64,000 nucleotides of DNA. It comes from Bathymodiolus brooksi. Lineage: Eukaryota; Mollusca; Bivalvia; Mytilida; Modiolidae. The position numbers were made by a program, and so were the translations under genes. The DNA lies in assembly GCA_963680875.1 (NCBI GenBank), contig OY804577.1, positions 107,519,906 through 107,583,905 on the forward strand, read 5' to 3'. Below, piece after piece: positions 1 to 10,400 of the stretch (the stretch's first letter is position 1; each line of letters opens with the position of its first letter). The notes below the pieces were generated by a model. It searched no databases. It saw only the letters and a program-made list of their open reading frames with translations, and was not told where the DNA came from.

Positions 1-468
1 ATCATCAGAATACTCTTCTTGGTCATTATTCTCATCGTTGTTTATTTCAAAGTAGTCGTCATCAAATAAAATATCAAACTGATGGCGACTTCTTTTCAAA
101 ACACGTTGAATGGCAGTTTCTTCGTTGATGACATCATCAATTAAATCCTCAATTTGCCGTACATTGTCCCTGTGTATACTGCTTTTATTCAGATGTACGA
201 TAAGTTTAAGTACATCGCCATAACGTTTTAAAAACTGACGTTGAACCAATGGGGTTATCTTTTGATTGCTCTGTTGCATGGCATCCTCTTCATCCATGCC
301 CTTTTCAAGGTACTTTTTATATTTTGCATCCCATATTTTTTCTGTACTATCAACAGATTCATTAATTAAAGCTTTATATCCTTCATTTTCGTCGATATCG
401 TCATCTTCGAACTCACTACTATCATCTGAATTATCGTATTCAATCCATTTCTTCTTTGTGTAGGATCT
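1..468 (-). CDS. Acidic Polinton-associated ORF of unknown function (partial)
   Basis: An uninterrupted minus-strand frame of about 155 codons starts just after a stop near 469-474 and runs off the window edge. It has an acidic N-terminal part (DDSSEFEDDDIDENE), a central mixed-charge region with FLKRYGDVLKLIVHLNKSS, and an acidic stretch at the edge (FDDDYFEINNDENND). It lies in a different frame from the ATPase and overlaps its C-terminal end at 366-468. No ATG opens the frame; the first internal ATG is near 295. I do not recognise the family. The position suggests a Polinton accessory or structural ORF that a small deletion or frameshift has brought up against the ATPase. Confidence 0.45.
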
Positions 469-1034
469 TTACTATAATATAAATTTTGATTTAATACGAC
501 CACAGATAAATTGCTGTAATGACTTCCTTCTGTAAAGAGGTCGGTTATTCTAGGATCTTTTGCCGCTGTCGCCATCAAATCGTCTAAAGCTATCAAATTT
601 CTTACCGATGGATCAATGTAGCTATCTTTCTCCAAATCAATAGGTATCCCTTGTACAAATTCAACTCGTGGAGTAACAGTCCTTTGTATTTCATCATAGA
701 GTGGCTGCCAACGTTTGTATAACCAAATGATCCTTTGTAGTGTTGGTTTAATAAATTTATGGGAGTTTTGAAGAAGTTGCTTTACAAAATAAGTCTTCAC
801 ACAAGATGTAACTCCGCTGACTGTCATCGTAAAGGGATGTTTAAACACAAAATGTTCTTCCTTTCTCTGCGGCGGTGGAGGCGGCGTTATCTCATGTGGC
901 AGCGGTGGTATGATTAATGTTGGCGGTGCATTCTGCTGCTTTGTCAGTTTTAATCCACGTTTGTTTCTCCTGTGTCTCAACATCACGTCTTTCCTACTAA
1001 ATTCCTTGTGGCAATCTGAACAGTTTTTATCCAT
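366..1034 (-). pseudogene. FtsK/HerA-type packaging ATPase of the Polinton, truncated
   Basis: This 222-codon ORF resembles the A32-like genome-packaging ATPases of Polintons and related viruses, which drive DNA into capsids. Residues 1-30 hold a half zinc finger (C5, C8, H21). A proline-rich linker follows. The P-loop is at residues 74-81 (GVTSCVKT), with Val where the second conserved Gly normally sits. The Walker B region is NLIALDDLM (147-154), and a following beta strand VVVLNQN (178-184) fits the sensor region. Similarity stops near residue 195, and the last 25 residues look like out-of-frame reading. Loss of the P-loop glycine plus the truncation makes ATPase activity unlikely. Confidence 0.7.
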
Positions 1035-1177
1035 CCTCCCACATGTAAGGTTGTTGTCAAACTATGAAAATCGAAAAAAAATCTCTTATATTGCTTTGAA
1101 AAGTATTATGGGTAACAATAATATATCAAATCTTTTTTTCTATTGATAGGGAGTCATTTTATGACAAACAGCAAGAA

Positions 1178-1516
1178 ATGGAACATACTTGTCAACAGTG
1201 CGTAAATAAATTTTCCAAGAAGAGTTTACTTCTTAAACATCATCGAGATTTAGGACATCATGAGAGTTATGACTGCGAGATATGTCGGAAAAAATTGGGA
1301 AGAAAGTACAATATTGATCGGCATATGGTTAGACATAAAGATGAATCTTTACATCCGTGCAGTGAATGTGGGTCTCTCTTCTCAAGAAAGGACGGTTTGG
1401 AACTCCACATGCGCCGTTACCACAACCAAGTAGGACGAGGTTTAAAACGAAAAGGTGAGAACGTCAATGAAACTCCAGTTAAACGACGTTTGACAAAGAA
1501 AAGACTCACCAAATAG
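1178..1516 (+). CDS. Three-finger C2H2 zinc-finger protein of the Polinton
   Basis: An intact 112-codon ORF with three C2H2 fingers: C5/C8/H21/H27, C33/C36/H49/H53 and C61/C64/H77/H82. A basic tail is rich in Lys and Arg (KRKGEN and RRLTKKRLTK), as expected for nuclear localisation or nucleic-acid binding. It starts 143 bp from the divergent ATPase, so the two probably shared a bidirectional promoter region at 1035-1177. In related Polintons such fingers can form the N-terminus of the polymerase polyprotein, so this may be a detached polymerase N-terminus and not a separate gene. The stop at 1514-1516 separates it from the next polymerase-like segment, which starts at 1570. Confidence 0.6.
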   Translation: MEHTCQQCVNKFSKKSLLLKHHRDLGHHESYDCEICRKKLGRKYNIDRHMVRHKDESLHPCSECGSLFSRKDGLELHMRRYHNQVGRGLKRKGENVNETPVKRRLTKKRLTK

Positions 1517-1569
1517 ATTTTACGGAGCGCAATATCCTAAAATTTAAAACAAAATCAACCACTTATAAA

Positions 1570-2462
1570 GTGACATTTAAAGAATTAGAAGTACGCAATT
1601 TAACGAAAACGCTTAGATTGTTGTTTCAATCATTGATAAAAGATTTAACAGAGTTTATGAAATCTGAGGATCTAATTAGAATGTCCATTCAGTGTCCAGA
1701 GCTGGATTTTCCTATAACAATACCGTTTATGAAAGTTTCACAGTTGTCAACAGAAACCTTGTTGAGGGAGATTGAGCGCGTTCTACAGTCGTACGAACAA
1801 TTTGTACTTGATAGTTCACTAGAAATAGATATCACGCATGTTGACATGCCTAGCGGTGCAGGCAGAAAACACACACTTAGATCGTTTTTTGTCGGAAAAG
1901 CAATGTATAATTCGAATTTAAGACAAGGACGATCTGTGTTGTGCCAGAGCTCTAATTACTGCAAATGCAAAACTAGATAAACACGCAAATTAGGAGGCTA
2001 TACGTAAAGGGTGTAAAATTCAAGAACTGTTAGCACGTGCACTACATTCTAAAGCCGATGTTGCGGTGCGAAAATGTGGCATTGAGGACGTCAAGCTATT
2101 TCAGGCTGTTATGAATGATGTGCAAATTCATGTTCTTTCAAAAGAACACTTTAATAGTAGTATTTACCAAGGCCCTGAAGCAGTAAGTAAGATATACCTT
2201 TACTTTCACGATGAACATTATGATGTAATCACCAGTATGCCGGCCTTCTTGAATCGAAGCTATTACTGCCATTCCTGTCACAAGGGATATCATCATAGAG
2301 AGGAACACCGACGCTACAATATTTGTTCATCATGTCATAAGATACACGAACAATCACAGGATGACTGGATATACTGCTTGGAATGCAATCGCTATTTCAA
2401 AGGCACAGACTGCTATGAACTGCACAGGATAATTACAAATAAAGGTATCTCAACTTGTAATT
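1570..2462 (+). pseudogene. polB: Polinton DNA polymerase B, N-terminal part (broken)
   Basis: Two adjacent open segments (1570-1980 and 2066-2566) match the region that precedes the exonuclease domain in Polinton-type protein-primed DNA polymerases. The first contains LDFPITIPFMKVSQL and IERVLQSYEQF. The second contains QIHVLSKEHFNSSIYQGPEA and a Cys/His-rich part with CHSCHKGY, CSSCHK and CLECNRYF, which looks like several zinc ribbons. The frame changes between about 1870 and 2066. After ISTC (near 2458) the reading enters the inserted repeat element and the similarity stops abruptly. A pseudogene fragment. Confidence 0.65.
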
Positions 2463-4202
2463 ATACCCCCGCTCCCCGAAGGGGGAGGGGGTACACTGTT
2501 TTACCTCTGTCCGTCTGTCTGTCCGTCCAAGATATTATTCGTCGCATTTTTCTCAGTACCTGTTGATGGCAGAAATCTGATATTTGGTCACAAGCATCAT
2601 ATAGGTATACCATATTGTGGGTAGCGTTTTTGGACCCGTCAGATTCCTACTTCCTGTTTGCCGACTTAGTTGGTTTTTATACACATTGAACATATATGCA
2701 CATTTGTCGTCACATTTTTCTCAGCAACTATTGATGACAGAGATCTGATATTTGGTCACAAGCTTCATATAGGTACCCCATATCGTGGGAAACGTTTTTG
2801 GACCCATCGGATTCCTACTTCCTGTTTGCCGACTTAAGTTGGTTTTTATATACATTGAACATAATTATATGCACATTTTTCGTCACATTTTTCTCAGCAA
2901 CTATTGATGACAGAGATCTGATATTTGGTCACAAGCTTCATATAGGTACCCCATATCGTGGGAAACGTTTTTGGACCCATCGGATTCCTACTTCCTGTTT
3001 GCCGACTTAGTTGGTTTTTATACACATTGAACATATATGCACATTTTTCGTCACATTTTTCTCAGCAACTATTGTTGACAGAGATCTGATATTTGGTCAC
3101 AAGCTTCATATAGGTATCCCATATCGTGGGAAGCGTTTTAGAACCCATCAGATTCCTACTTCCTGTTTGCTGACTTAGTTGGTTTTTATACACATTGAAC
3201 ATATATGCACATTTTTCGTCACATTTTTCTCAGCAACTATTGATGACAGAAATCTGATATTTGGTCACAAGCTTCATATAGGTACCCCATATCGTGGGAA
3301 ACGTTTTTGGACCCATCGGATTCCTACTTCCTGTTTGCCGACTTAGTTGGTTTTTATACACATTGAACATATATGCACATTTTTCGTCACATTTTTCTCA
3401 GCAACTATTGTTGACAGAGATCTGATATTTGGTCACAAGCTTCATATAGGTATCCCATATCGTGGGAAGCGTTTTAGAACCCATCAGATTCCTACTTCCT
3501 GTTTGCCGACTTAGTTGGTTTTTATACACATTGAACATATATGCACATTTTTCGTCACATTTTTCTCAGTAACTATTGATGACAGAAATCTGATATTTGG
3601 TCACAAGCTTCATATAGGTACCCCATATCGTGGGAAACGTTTTTGGACCCATCGGATTCCCACTTCCTGTTTGCCGACTTAGTTGGTTTTTATACACATT
3701 GAACATATATGCACATTTTTCGTCACATTTTTCTCAGCAACTATTGATGGCAGAAATCTGATATTTGGTCACAAGCTTCATATAGGTACCCCATATCATG
3801 GGAAGCGTTTTTGGACCCATCGGATTCCTACTTCCAGTTTGCCGATTTTGTTGATTTTTATACACATTTAACATACATTTGTATATGCACATTTTTCGTC
3901 GCATTTTTCTCAGCAACTATTGATGACAGAGATCTGATATTTTGTCACAAGCTTCATATAGGTATGCCATATTGTAGGAAGCGTTTTTGGATCCGTCAGA
4001 TTCCTACTTCCTGTTTGCCGACTTAGTTGGTTTCTACACACATTGAGCATATATGCACATTTTTCGTCACATTTTTCTCAGCAACTATTGATGGCAGAGA
4101 TCTTATATTTGGTCACAAGCTTCATATAGGTACCCCATATCGTGGGAAGCGTTTTTGGACCCATCAGATTCATACTTCCTGTTTGCCGAAGAGCGGGGGT
4201 AT
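2463..4202. mobile_element. Insertion with 12-bp inverted ends and internal tandem repeats
   Basis: The polymerase is interrupted by about 1.74 kb of non-polymerase sequence. Its left end reads ATACCCCCGCTC (2463-2474) and its right end GAGCGGGGGTAT (4191-4202), a perfect 12-bp inverted repeat. Just inside the left end lies a GC-rich hairpin-like stretch (CTCCCCGAAGGGGGAG), then a pyrimidine-rich run with TCTGTCCGTCTGTC. The rest is a 168-bp tandem array. There is no coding capacity. No convincing target-site duplication is visible. It looks like a non-autonomous element whose body is mostly a minisatellite. Confidence 0.65.
2545..4190 (+). repeat. 168-bp tandem repeat, about 9.5 copies
   Basis: The phrase CTCAGCAACTATTG recurs at 2720, 2893, 3061, 3229, 3397, 3565 (one mismatch), 3733, 3909 and 4077. 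Spacings are 168 bp except for one 173 and one 176. Units share GATCTGATATTTGGTCACAA and GGATTCCTACTTCCTGTTTG with a few percent divergence. The short ORFs seen in it are repeat artefacts. Confidence 0.9.
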
Positions 4203-4235
4203 CATAGGTGAGCATTAGCTCACAGTTCATCTTGT

Positions 4236-7066
4236 TCGTTTTACAGCGTGCAATCAAACCATCAATAAGAAAATGCATAAGAAAGAGCACAAATGTGGTG
4301 AAGTGTACTGTAAGACGTGTAAAGATTATTTCGATCCAGATCATCTCTGTTACATGCTTCCTGTGTGCGATGAAGCAGATCGAAAGACAGACCCAGGAAA
4401 AAAAGTAAAGAACGACGAAAGACAGGTTTATATCTTTTTCGATTTCGAGTGTACACAGGACGATTTAATTCAATGCGAGGCTGGATATCAAAGCGGGCAG
4501 GACAGTATTAAATGTGTCAACTGCAAAAAATCAAATTGTGGTACTTACGAACACAAACCAAATTATGCGTTGCACATAAAGTGTGTTCGGACTGTTTTGA
4601 CAGAGAGTTAACCCATAACAGTACATGCCATTATTGTGGATAGAACGAACAGGTGTTTACTGGAATCAACACTGTCAACGAATTTTGTAAATGGTTATTT
4701 TCCGGAGAAAATAATGATGCAACCGTTTTGTGTCACAATTTCAAAGGGTATGATTCCTTCCCGATTCTGCAATACCTGTTCAAAAATGCAATTATTCCAA
4801 AAATAATCCCATGGGGAGCTAACAATATGTCCGTTGAAGTCCCGGCATGCAACATTCGCATGATTGACTCAATGAACTTTCTACCATCTGCATTATCGGA
4901 ACTACCAACAATGTTTGGCTTGAAAGAGATGGCTAAGGGATTTTTCCCACATCTTTATAATAAGAAAGAAAACCAAGGGATTAGATTTTACAATTCAGAT
5001 TCAATGACAACGGATCCAAACAAAGCAAATAACCGCAAATCGTTCCTGCAATGGTATGACACACATCAAAATGATGCTTTCGATTTTAATGTTGAGCTGC
5101 TGAAATATTGTCGATCGGATGTAGACATTCTCAGACGATGTTGTTTGAAGTTTAGAGATCTTTTCATGGATATTACGTCTGATGGCCGTGACGATAGAAT
5201 CGATCCATTTGCCAGTTGCATTACGATAGCTTCGGCATGTAATTTAGTGTTCAGGAAAAAATTTCTAGAACCTCAGACGATCGGCATCATTCCAGTCCAT
5301 GGTTATCGACCAGAGGAAAAGCATTCCATAAAAGCGCTAAAATGGATCCGATATATGGCAAACACTAAAGAGATACATATTTAGCATGCTCGAAATGGTG
5401 GAGAAAAGAAGATAGGACAGTACCGTGTAGACGGTTATCATGAATGCGAAAATGGAGTTAAAACTGTGTTCGAATACCATGGTTGTTTTTGGCACGGTTG
5501 CATAAAATGTTTCTCTCGGCACACAGTCAATCCGGTAAACCAAATGACAATGGCTGACCTGTATCAGCGGACTCTAGAAAAGAAACATTACTTAGAAAGT
5601 CTGGGCAATTATTACATAATAACATGGGAATGTGAATTTGACCGTGAAATATTGGACAATATCGATATTAAAAGTCTCGTCGACAAGGTTAATTATGTGA
5701 CCCCACTAGAACCCCGTGAGGCTTTTTTGGGAGGAAGAACAGAAGCGTTCAAGCTCTCACGAGGCTAAAGGGAACGAGGCTATCAATTATTACGATGTGA
5801 CATCCCTCTACCCTTATGTCAATAAAACGGGTAAAGCCGTATTGGGACACCCCACGGTGATTACAGAGAACTTTGAAAATGCTTCCGAATACGAAGGTCT
5901 TATCAAATGTAAAGTTTATCCTCCGAGAAAACTTCATATCCCTGTTTTACCAACAAAAATAAACAACAAACTATTATTTGCGTTATGCAGGACATGTGCC
6001 GAATCTCAGCAACAGACTGCATGCCTTCATTCACACGACGAAAGAGCACTTACAGGTACGTGGGTGACAGACGAGTTAAAAATGCCAATTAAGAGAGGAT
6101 ATATAATAGACAGGATCTATGAAGTATGGCACTTTGACAATGTCGAGCAATACGACCCGAAATAAAAAACGGGAGGTATTTTCACAGAATATATAAATAC
6201 GTTTTTACAGATGAAACAAGAGGCGAGTGGTTGGCCTTCTTGGTGTAAGACCGAGGATGACAAACAAAGATACATCGACGACTATTTCGAGAAGGAAGGT
6301 ATCCGATTAGATTACGAGAAAATAGTGAAAAATCCTGGACTTCGAGCATTAGCAAAGCTGATGTTGAACAGCTTCTGGGGTAAATTTGGACAGCGATCTA
6401 ATTTACCTCAAATAGAATACGTATCCGACCCATCCGTCTATTTCGGTCTGCTGACGAGCGATCAACAAGAAGTTTCTGGAGTGAATTTTGTGACTGATGA
6501 AGTTGTTGAAATGAGATGGAAAAACAAAAACGAATTTGTAGAAGCTTCGGGACGAACCAATGTTGTATTGGCTGCTACACCACTGCTCAAGCCAGGTTAA
6601 AACTGTATAGCTATTTGAAAAAATTAGAAAAGCGGGCCTTATACGCTGATACGACTCAATTATTTTCGCTACAGACGAAAATGAATGGAAACCTTCTTTA
6701 GGGGACTACTTGGGCGATCTGACCGACGAGGTACCAGCGAATAAAATAACACATTTTGTGACTGGTGGTCCGAAGAACTATGGCTATAAACTTGATAAAC
6801 CGGACACCAATAGTATTCAAACCTTTTGCAAAGTTCGCGGGATCACACTTAATTATAAAAATGCACTTGACATTAACTTTGATACCGTTCTCGATTTAGT
6901 AACTACTGGTGGCGACAAGAAAATCACTGTAACTGATGAGCATAAAATTTCAAGAAATCAAAAGCATAGTAGAGTAGTGACAAAAACTGAAAGTAAGGAC
7001 TACAAGATTGTATTTGACAAGAGAATTATCACTGCTGACTTTAATACCATTCCATATGGATATTGA
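4236..7066 (+). pseudogene. polB: Polinton DNA polymerase B, exonuclease and polymerase domains (broken)
   Basis: Segments at 4273-4611, 4653-5384, 5466-5768, 5716-6165, 6211-6600, about 6600-6700 and 6710-7066 are collinear with a family B polymerase in several frames. Visible motifs are Exo I (FFDFECTQD), Exo II (HNFKGYDSFP), Exo III (YCRSDVDIL), polymerase motif A (YYDVTSLYPYVN), motif B (KLMLNSFWGKFGQR) and a damaged motif C near 6640-6680, where the frame changes. The last segment ends ADFNTIPYGY, like the usual C-terminus of Polinton polymerases. The family copies element DNA by protein priming. This copy has several frame breaks plus stops (for example 4609-4611 and 6163-6165) and cannot make a full-length enzyme. 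Confidence 0.8.
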
Positions 7067-7312
7067 TTTCATTGCATAATAAAATATTTGTAAATAGTGT
7101 AGTTTGTCTCTGTTTGAACCACATATCTATATATCCATATCTATGGTTGTAAATACTCACAGAAAAATTATTATCCCACGAAAAAAGCAAATGAATTTAG
7201 TACATATATCACTTATATATCTATATTTACGGACACAGCCACAACTAATTCCCCTCACAGGAGCGAGTTCCTATTACAATATCAAATATATATGATTAGC
7301 ATTCATTAAGAT
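7067..7312. other. AT-rich spacer between Polinton and MULE
   Basis: I see no gene here. The stretch is AT-rich with repeated TATATCTATAT-like runs. It should include the Polinton end, but no terminal inverted repeat can be assigned because the other end lies outside the window. Confidence 0.4.
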
Positions 7313-7321
7313 GATTAAAAC
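7313..7321 (+). repeat. Left 9-bp target-site duplication (GATTAAAAC)
   Basis: GATTAAAAC lies directly outside the left inverted arm and is repeated exactly at 21402-21410 outside the right arm. Nine bases is the typical duplication length of Mutator-like elements. The last C could instead be the first base of the element, giving an 8-bp duplication. Confidence 0.75.
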
Positions 7322-7454
7322 GAATTAGTCATTTCGTACCATAACCATTTCGTACCTGCCATTTCGTACCATAGTGAAAATCCTTTTCGTACCATAACCA
7401 TTTCGTACCATTGCCATTTCGTACCATAACCATTTCTTACCATTGCCATTTCGT
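7321..7454 (+). repeat. Left terminal inverted arm of the MULE, irregular motif copies
   Basis: Irregularly spaced copies of CCATTTCGTACCATA (some ending CCATT or CCTG) fill this stretch. The outermost roughly 48 bp are the inverted counterpart of 21401 inward. The regular 37-bp array begins where the motif first becomes CATATGCAGATCGATACATT. Confidence 0.7.
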
Positions 7455-10400
7455 ACCATATGCAGATCGATACATTATTACCATTTCGTACCATATGCAG
7501 ATCGATACATTATCACCATTTCGTACCATATGCAGATCGATACATTATATGACCATATCGTACCATATGCAGTTCGATACAATAGATGACCATATCGTAC
7601 CATATGCAGTTCGATACAATAGATGACCATTTCGTACCATATGCAGTTTGATACAATAGATGACCATATCGTACCATATGCAGTTCGATACAATAGATGA
7701 CCATTTCGTACCATATGCAGTTCGATACAATAGATGACCATTTCGTACCATATGCAGTTCGATACAATAGATGACCATTTCGTACCATATGCAGTTCGAT
7801 ACAATAGATGACCATTTCGTACCATATGCAGTTCGATACAATAGATGACCATTTCGTACCATATGCAGTTCGATACAATAGATGACCATTTCGTACCATA
7901 TGCAGTTCGATACAATAGATGACCGTTTCGTACCATATGCAGTTCGATACAATAGATGACCATTTCGTACCATATGCAGTTCGATACAATAGATGACCAT
8001 TTCGTACCATATGCAGTTCGATACAATAGATGACCATTTCGTACCATATGCAGTTCGATACAATAGATGACCATTTCGTACCATATGCAGTTCGATACAA
8101 TAGATGACCATTTCGTACTATATGCAGTTCGATACAATAGATGACCATTTCGTACCATATGCAGTTCGATACAATAGATGACCATTTCGTACCATATGCA
8201 GTTCGATACAATAGATGACCATTTGGTACCATATGCAGTTCGATACAATAGATGACCATTTCGCACCATATGAAGTTCGATACAATAGATGACCATTTCG
8301 TACCATATGCAGTTCGATACAATAGATGACCATTTCGTACCATATGCAGTTCGATACAATAGATGACCATTTCGTACCATATGCAGTTCGATACAATAGA
8401 TGACCATTTCGTACCATATGCAGTTCGATACAATAGATGACCATTTCGTACCATATGCAGCTCGATACAATAGATGACCATTTCGTACCATATGCAGTTC
8501 GATACAATAGATGACCATTTCGTACCACATGCAGTTCGATACAATAGATGACCATTTCGTACCATATGCAGTTCGATACAATAGATGACCATTTCGTACC
8601 ATATGCAGTTCGATAAAATAGATGACCATTTCGTACCATATGCAGTTCGATACAATAGATGACCATTTCGTACCATATGCAGTTCGATACAATAGATGAC
8701 CATTTCGTACCATATGCAGTTCGATACAATAGATGACCATTTCGTACCATATGCAGTTCGATACAATAGATGACCATTTCGTACCATATGCAGTTCGATA
8801 CAATAGATGACCATTTCGTACCATATGCAGTTCGATACAATAGATGACCATTTCGTACCATATGCAGTTCGATACAATAGATGACCATTTCGTACCATAT
8901 GCAGTTCGATACAATAGATGACCATATCGTACCATATGCAGTTCGATACAATAGATGACCATATCGTACCATATGCAGTTCGATACAATAGATGACCATA
9001 TCGTACCATATGCAGTTCGATACAATAGATGACCATTTCGTACCATATGCAGTTCGATACAATAGATGACCATTTCGTACCATATGCAGTTCGATACAAT
9101 AGATGACCATTTCGTACCATATGCAGTTCGATACAATAGATGACCATTTCGTACCATATGCAGTTCGATACAATAGATGACCATTTCGTAGCATATGCAG
9201 TTCGATACAATAGATGACCATTTCGTACCATATGCAGTTCGATACAATAGAAGACCATTTCGTACCATATGCAGTTCGATACAATAGATGACCATTTCGT
9301 ACCATATGCAGTTCGATACAATAGATGACCATTTCGTACCATATGCAGTTCGATACAATAGATGACCATTTCGTACCATATGCAGTTCGATACAATAGAT
9401 GACCATATCGTACCATATGCAGTTCGATACAATAGATGACCATTTCGTACCATATGCAGTTCGATACAATAGATGACCATATCGTACCATATGCAGTTCG
9501 ATACAATAGATGACCATTTCGTACCATATGCAGTTCGATACAATAGATGACCATTTCGTACCATATGCAGTTCGATACAATAGATGACCATATCGTACCA
9601 TATGCAGTTCGATACAATAGATGACCATTTCGTACCATATGCAGTTCGATACAATAGATGACCATTTCGTACCATATGCAGTTCGATACAATAGATGACC
9701 ATATCGTACCATATGCAGTTCGATACAATAGATGACCATTTCGTACCATATGCAGTTCGATACAATAGATGACCATTTCGTACCATATGCAGTTCGATAC
9801 AATAGATGACTATTTCGTACCATATGCAGTTCGATACAATAGATGACCATTTCGTACCATATGAAGTTCGATACAATAGATGACCATTTCGTACCATATG
9901 CAGTTGCAGTTCGATACAATAGATGCCCATTTCGTACCATATGCAGTTCGATACAATAGATGACCATTTCGTACCATATGCAGTTCGATACAATAGATGC
10001 CCATTCGTACCATATGCCAGTTCGATACAATAGATGACCATTTCGTACCATATGCAGTTCGATACAATAGATGACCATATCGTACCATATGCAGTTCGAA
10101 CAATAGATGACCATTTCGTACCATATGCAGTTCGATACAATAGATGACCATATCGTACCATATGCAGTTCGATACAATAGATGACCATTTCGTACCATAT
10201 GCAGTTCGATACAATAGATGACCATTTCGTACCATATGCAGTTCGATACAATAGATGACCATATCGTACCATATGCAGTTCGATACAATAGATGACCATT
10301 TCGTACCATATGTAGTTCGATACAATAGATGACCATATCGTACCATATGCAGTTCGATACAATAGATGACCATTTCGTACCATATGCAGTTCGATACAAT

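Larger units (their letters stand above)
1..7070. mobile_element. Decayed Polinton/Maverick DNA transposon (partial)
   Basis: Three hallmarks occur together: a packaging-type ATPase on the minus strand, a C2H2 zinc-finger ORF next to it on the plus strand, and a plus-strand family B DNA polymerase with exonuclease and polymerase motifs in the usual order. Divergent ATPase and polymerase orientation is common in Polintons. The element runs off the left edge, so capsid, protease and integrase genes cannot be judged. It is not functional: the polymerase is broken into at least six frames and carries a 1.74 kb insertion. No terminal repeat is visible between the end of the polymerase (7066) and the MULE at 7313. 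Confidence 0.8.

Noticed and set aside
2798..4218. Repeated 60-70 codon ORFs in the 168-bp repeats
   Set aside because: They repeat with the unit and are repeat artefacts.
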